From assembly GCF_029893585.1 (NCBI RefSeq), contig NZ_JARXYX010000036.1, positions 46,404 to 110,403 of the forward strand: 64,000 nucleotides of DNA, in the 5' to 3' direction. This DNA comes from Streptomyces sp. LBL. GTDB taxonomy: Bacteria; Actinomycetota; Actinomycetes; Streptomycetales; Streptomycetaceae. The notes under the pieces are model-generated. The model did not search any database, was not told the DNA's origin, and saw only the letters and a program-made list of their open reading frames with translations. Shown piece by piece: positions 62,500-64,000 of this stretch (position 1 is its first letter; every line of letters starts with the position of its first letter). The position numbers were made by a program, and so were the translations under genes.

Positions 62500-62890
62500 G
62501 GCACCCCGTCGGAGATCTACGGCGCTCCGCGCACCCGCTTCGTCGCGGAGTTCGTCGCGGAGTTCGTCGGAGCCATGAACCGCATCGAGGCCCACGTGGT
62601 CGACGGAGCGAGCGGTGAGGTCAGACACAACGACGCGGTCCTGCGCCTGCACGCCGCACGCGGCCTGCCGGACGGCGCTCCCGTGCTGATCCTGATCCGG
62701 CCCGAGGCCCTGACGGTCGCCCCGCTGTCCGGGAGCGGGGCCGAGCCGGGCTTGGGCAGGTGTACCGCCGCGGCCCGGGTGATCGCGCACGCCTTCCTCG
62801 GGCCCGTCACGCGGTTGAAGGCCAGGGCCGACCAGCTCGGCACGCTCTCCGTCGACGTGCCCAGCGCGAAGATGCAGGGGCTTTCGAGTT
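62500..62890 (+). pseudogene. C-terminal fragment of a PotA-like ABC ATPase (TOBE_2 domain)
   Basis: Rightward, GTPSEIYGAPRTRFVAEFV and AEFVGAMNRIEAHVVDGASG are the end of the ATPase domain. LILIRPEALTVAP and ARVIAHAFLGPVTRLKARAD, then TLSVDVPSAKM, are the TOBE domain of spermidine/putrescine-type importers. A 12-bp duplication repeats AEFV. The ATPase core upstream is missing, and after about 62890 the frame continues only as antisense of the next fragment. It is non-functional. Confidence 0.72.
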
Positions 62891-63475
62891 CCCAGAACTC
62901 GCCGCCCGTCGGCCCGGTCTCGGCAGGGCTGTACGCGCTGCCGTCCACGCCTTCCGCGGCCAGCCGACGCCGGAAGTCCTCCCCCAGCCGCTCAGCCAGC
63001 GGGGCCAGGAACAGTCCAAAGAACAGGTCGCTGCGGCTGGTGCCGTCCACGGGCCGTGGTGCGGGAACCGGTTGCTGGTCTTCCGAGATGCTCACGGGCG
63101 GTGCGGCAGCCGTTGGTTTGCCCGTGACGATCAGCTGGTTCACGACCAGCACGTCGATGTCCGTATGCCGGTAGCACTCCCACGCGTCGTGCGGGGTGCA
63201 CACGATCGGCTCCCCACGCACGTTCATCGACGTGTTCACGAGCACCGGGCACCCCGTCAGCTCGCGGAACGACTCCAGCACGGCGCGGAACTCCGGGTTG
63301 CTGCCGGGTCCCACGGTCTGCAGTCGGGCACTGTGGTCGACGTGGGTGACCGCGGGTACTTCGCTGCGGACCTGCCGGACGAGGGCGAGCAGATCGGCGT
63401 CGGTGTCGCCGTCGGACGCCGCGTCGGGTTCCGGTGTGACGCGCCGCTCCTGGCTCACCGGAGCTGTCATGAGCT
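62890..63475 (-). pseudogene. C-terminal fragment of a NodU/CmcH-type carbamoyltransferase
   Basis: Leftward, MTAPVSQERRVTPEPDAA..., SEVPAVTHVDHSARLQTVGP, NPEFRAVLESFRELTGCPVL and VNTSMNVRGEPIVCTPHDAW, through ECYRHTDIDVLVVNQLIV, are the C-terminal (YrdC-like) end of O-carbamoyltransferases. The N-terminal Kae1-like domain of some 350 residues is missing, replaced at 63475 by integrase-like debris. The frame continues past the homology (SDLFFGLFLAPLAERLGEDF) into the antisense of the PotA fragment. Confidence 0.72.
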
Positions 63476-63499
63476 GCACCGGTTGCCGCCCGGTGGGTC

Positions 63500-63905
63500 T
63501 GGCCCCCAGCGTTGGATCCTGCACCGGTACGCAACTTGGCACCTCCTTCGCCGACGAAGCCGCGGCAAGGAGGTCACCCACTACCAACTCGCGGTTGCGC
63601 GGCAACATCGCCGCAGCCATGCCGTCCTCGCCCGAACAGACTCACCCTGGCTGTTCCCCGGAGGCCAGCCCGGCCCGATCAGCGCCTGGGCCATGGGCGA
63701 AAGGCTCCGAAAACTCGGCATCCGGCTCGCGGAAGCCCGCTCGACCACACTCTTCCAGCTCGCCGCCGGGCTCCCCGCAGCAGTCCTCGCACGCGCCCTC
63801 GGCATCGACATCACCGTCGCAGTCAAGTGGCAGCGAGCCGCCGCCGGGACTGGGGCGCCTACGCCGCCGAAGCCAGCCGCCGGACGACTGCGGAGCAAGC
63901 ATGAT
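63500..63905 (+). pseudogene. Internally deleted site-specific recombinase/integrase-like gene
   Basis: Rightward, RYATWHLLRRRSRGKEVTHY and QLAVARQHRRSHAV are followed directly by SPWLFPGGQPGPISAWAMGE, LRKLGIRLAEARSTTLFQLA and ALGIDITVAVKWQRAA. A frame change to RDWGAYAAEASRRTTAEQA and a stop ends it. This resembles the C-terminal half of integrase-like proteins common in Streptomyces, with the region between the two parts lost. The tyrosine catalytic residues are not visible. Confidence 0.55.
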
Positions 63906-63916
63906 CTAGTGCCGCA

Positions 63917-64000
63917 TCAGGCAACGTTCGCCCTGTCGACGACGGTGCGTAGGCGCTTGTCGTCGGCATGGTGGTTTCGCCAGATGATGTAGCGGCGAAT
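63917..64000 (-). mobile_element. IS630-family transposase, 3' end, cut by window edge
   Basis: Leftward from the edge, IRRYIIWRNHHADDKRLRTV then VDRANVA, ending at TGA 63917-63919, is the typical C-terminus of IS630-type transposases. The element probably ends at about 63907, where TA followed by GTGCCGCATCAGGCAACG looks like a terminal repeat beside a TA target. The insertion sits immediately after the integrase fragment stop. Confidence 0.7.

Overview
The window is high-GC actinobacterial DNA and looks like a chromosome-arm or otherwise accessory stretch of a Streptomyces-type genome. The evidence is the strong GC3 bias with long antisense open frames, GTG starts with GGAGG-type ribosome sites, giant LuxR-family (LAL) regulators, a secreted tachylectin-type protein, a monomeric NADP-isocitrate dehydrogenase and a pectin-degradation pair. 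No rRNA, tRNA or CRISPR was seen. Real genes alternate with an unusually dense set of decayed, truncated or rearranged genes.

Positions 1-19.3 kb hold an ECF41-type sigma-factor network. There are four SigJ/ECF41-like sigma genes (1-445 partial, 2058-2747 truncated, 8264-9145, 15339-16496). Scattered among them are two cupins, two NmrA-type SDRs (one a remnant), an NDH-2-like oxidoreductase, a succinate-dehydrogenase-like flavoprotein, one intact and two broken LAL regulators, and pseudogenes of aceE and a methyltransferase. Seven sites of the form TGTCACA (or CGTCACA)-N16-GGTC, all with exactly 16 bases between the boxes, lie upstream of two of the sigma genes and five of the other genes. 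I read this as one local, partly autoregulated regulon.

Positions 19.5-32.2 kb carry a 3208-residue secreted RHS/YD-repeat polymorphic toxin with a HINT domain and a C-terminal HYD1-like ADP-ribosyltransferase domain. A small overlapping downstream gene is the likely immunity gene. Divergent from the toxin lies a secreted beta-propeller lectin-like protein. Positions 32.5-42.8 kb are a leftward carbohydrate catabolic locus: split transketolase, FGGY kinase, SDR, a ribose-type ABC transporter (permease, binding protein, double ATPase), a SorC-type regulator and a second SDR. Together they suggest uptake of a sugar or polyol, oxidation to a ketose, phosphorylation and transketolase cleavage.

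Positions 43-54 kb hold an ABC exporter with a repeat tail, a divergent flippase-like membrane protein, an MscS channel, icd, a chimeric hydrolase/oxidoreductase, an XRE regulator and an N-formylglutamate amidohydrolase. Positions 54.4-62.2 kb hold a GST and a TauD dioxygenase, then two sugar-type regulators, a GH53 endo-galactanase and a PL9-type pectin lyase, probably a rhamnogalacturonan-I side-chain and backbone locus. From 62.5 kb to the right edge the DNA is debris (PotA-like ATPase, carbamoyltransferase, integrase) ending in the edge of an IS630-family element. Short tandem repeats of 7-27 bp recur through the window, several inside broken or chimeric genes.
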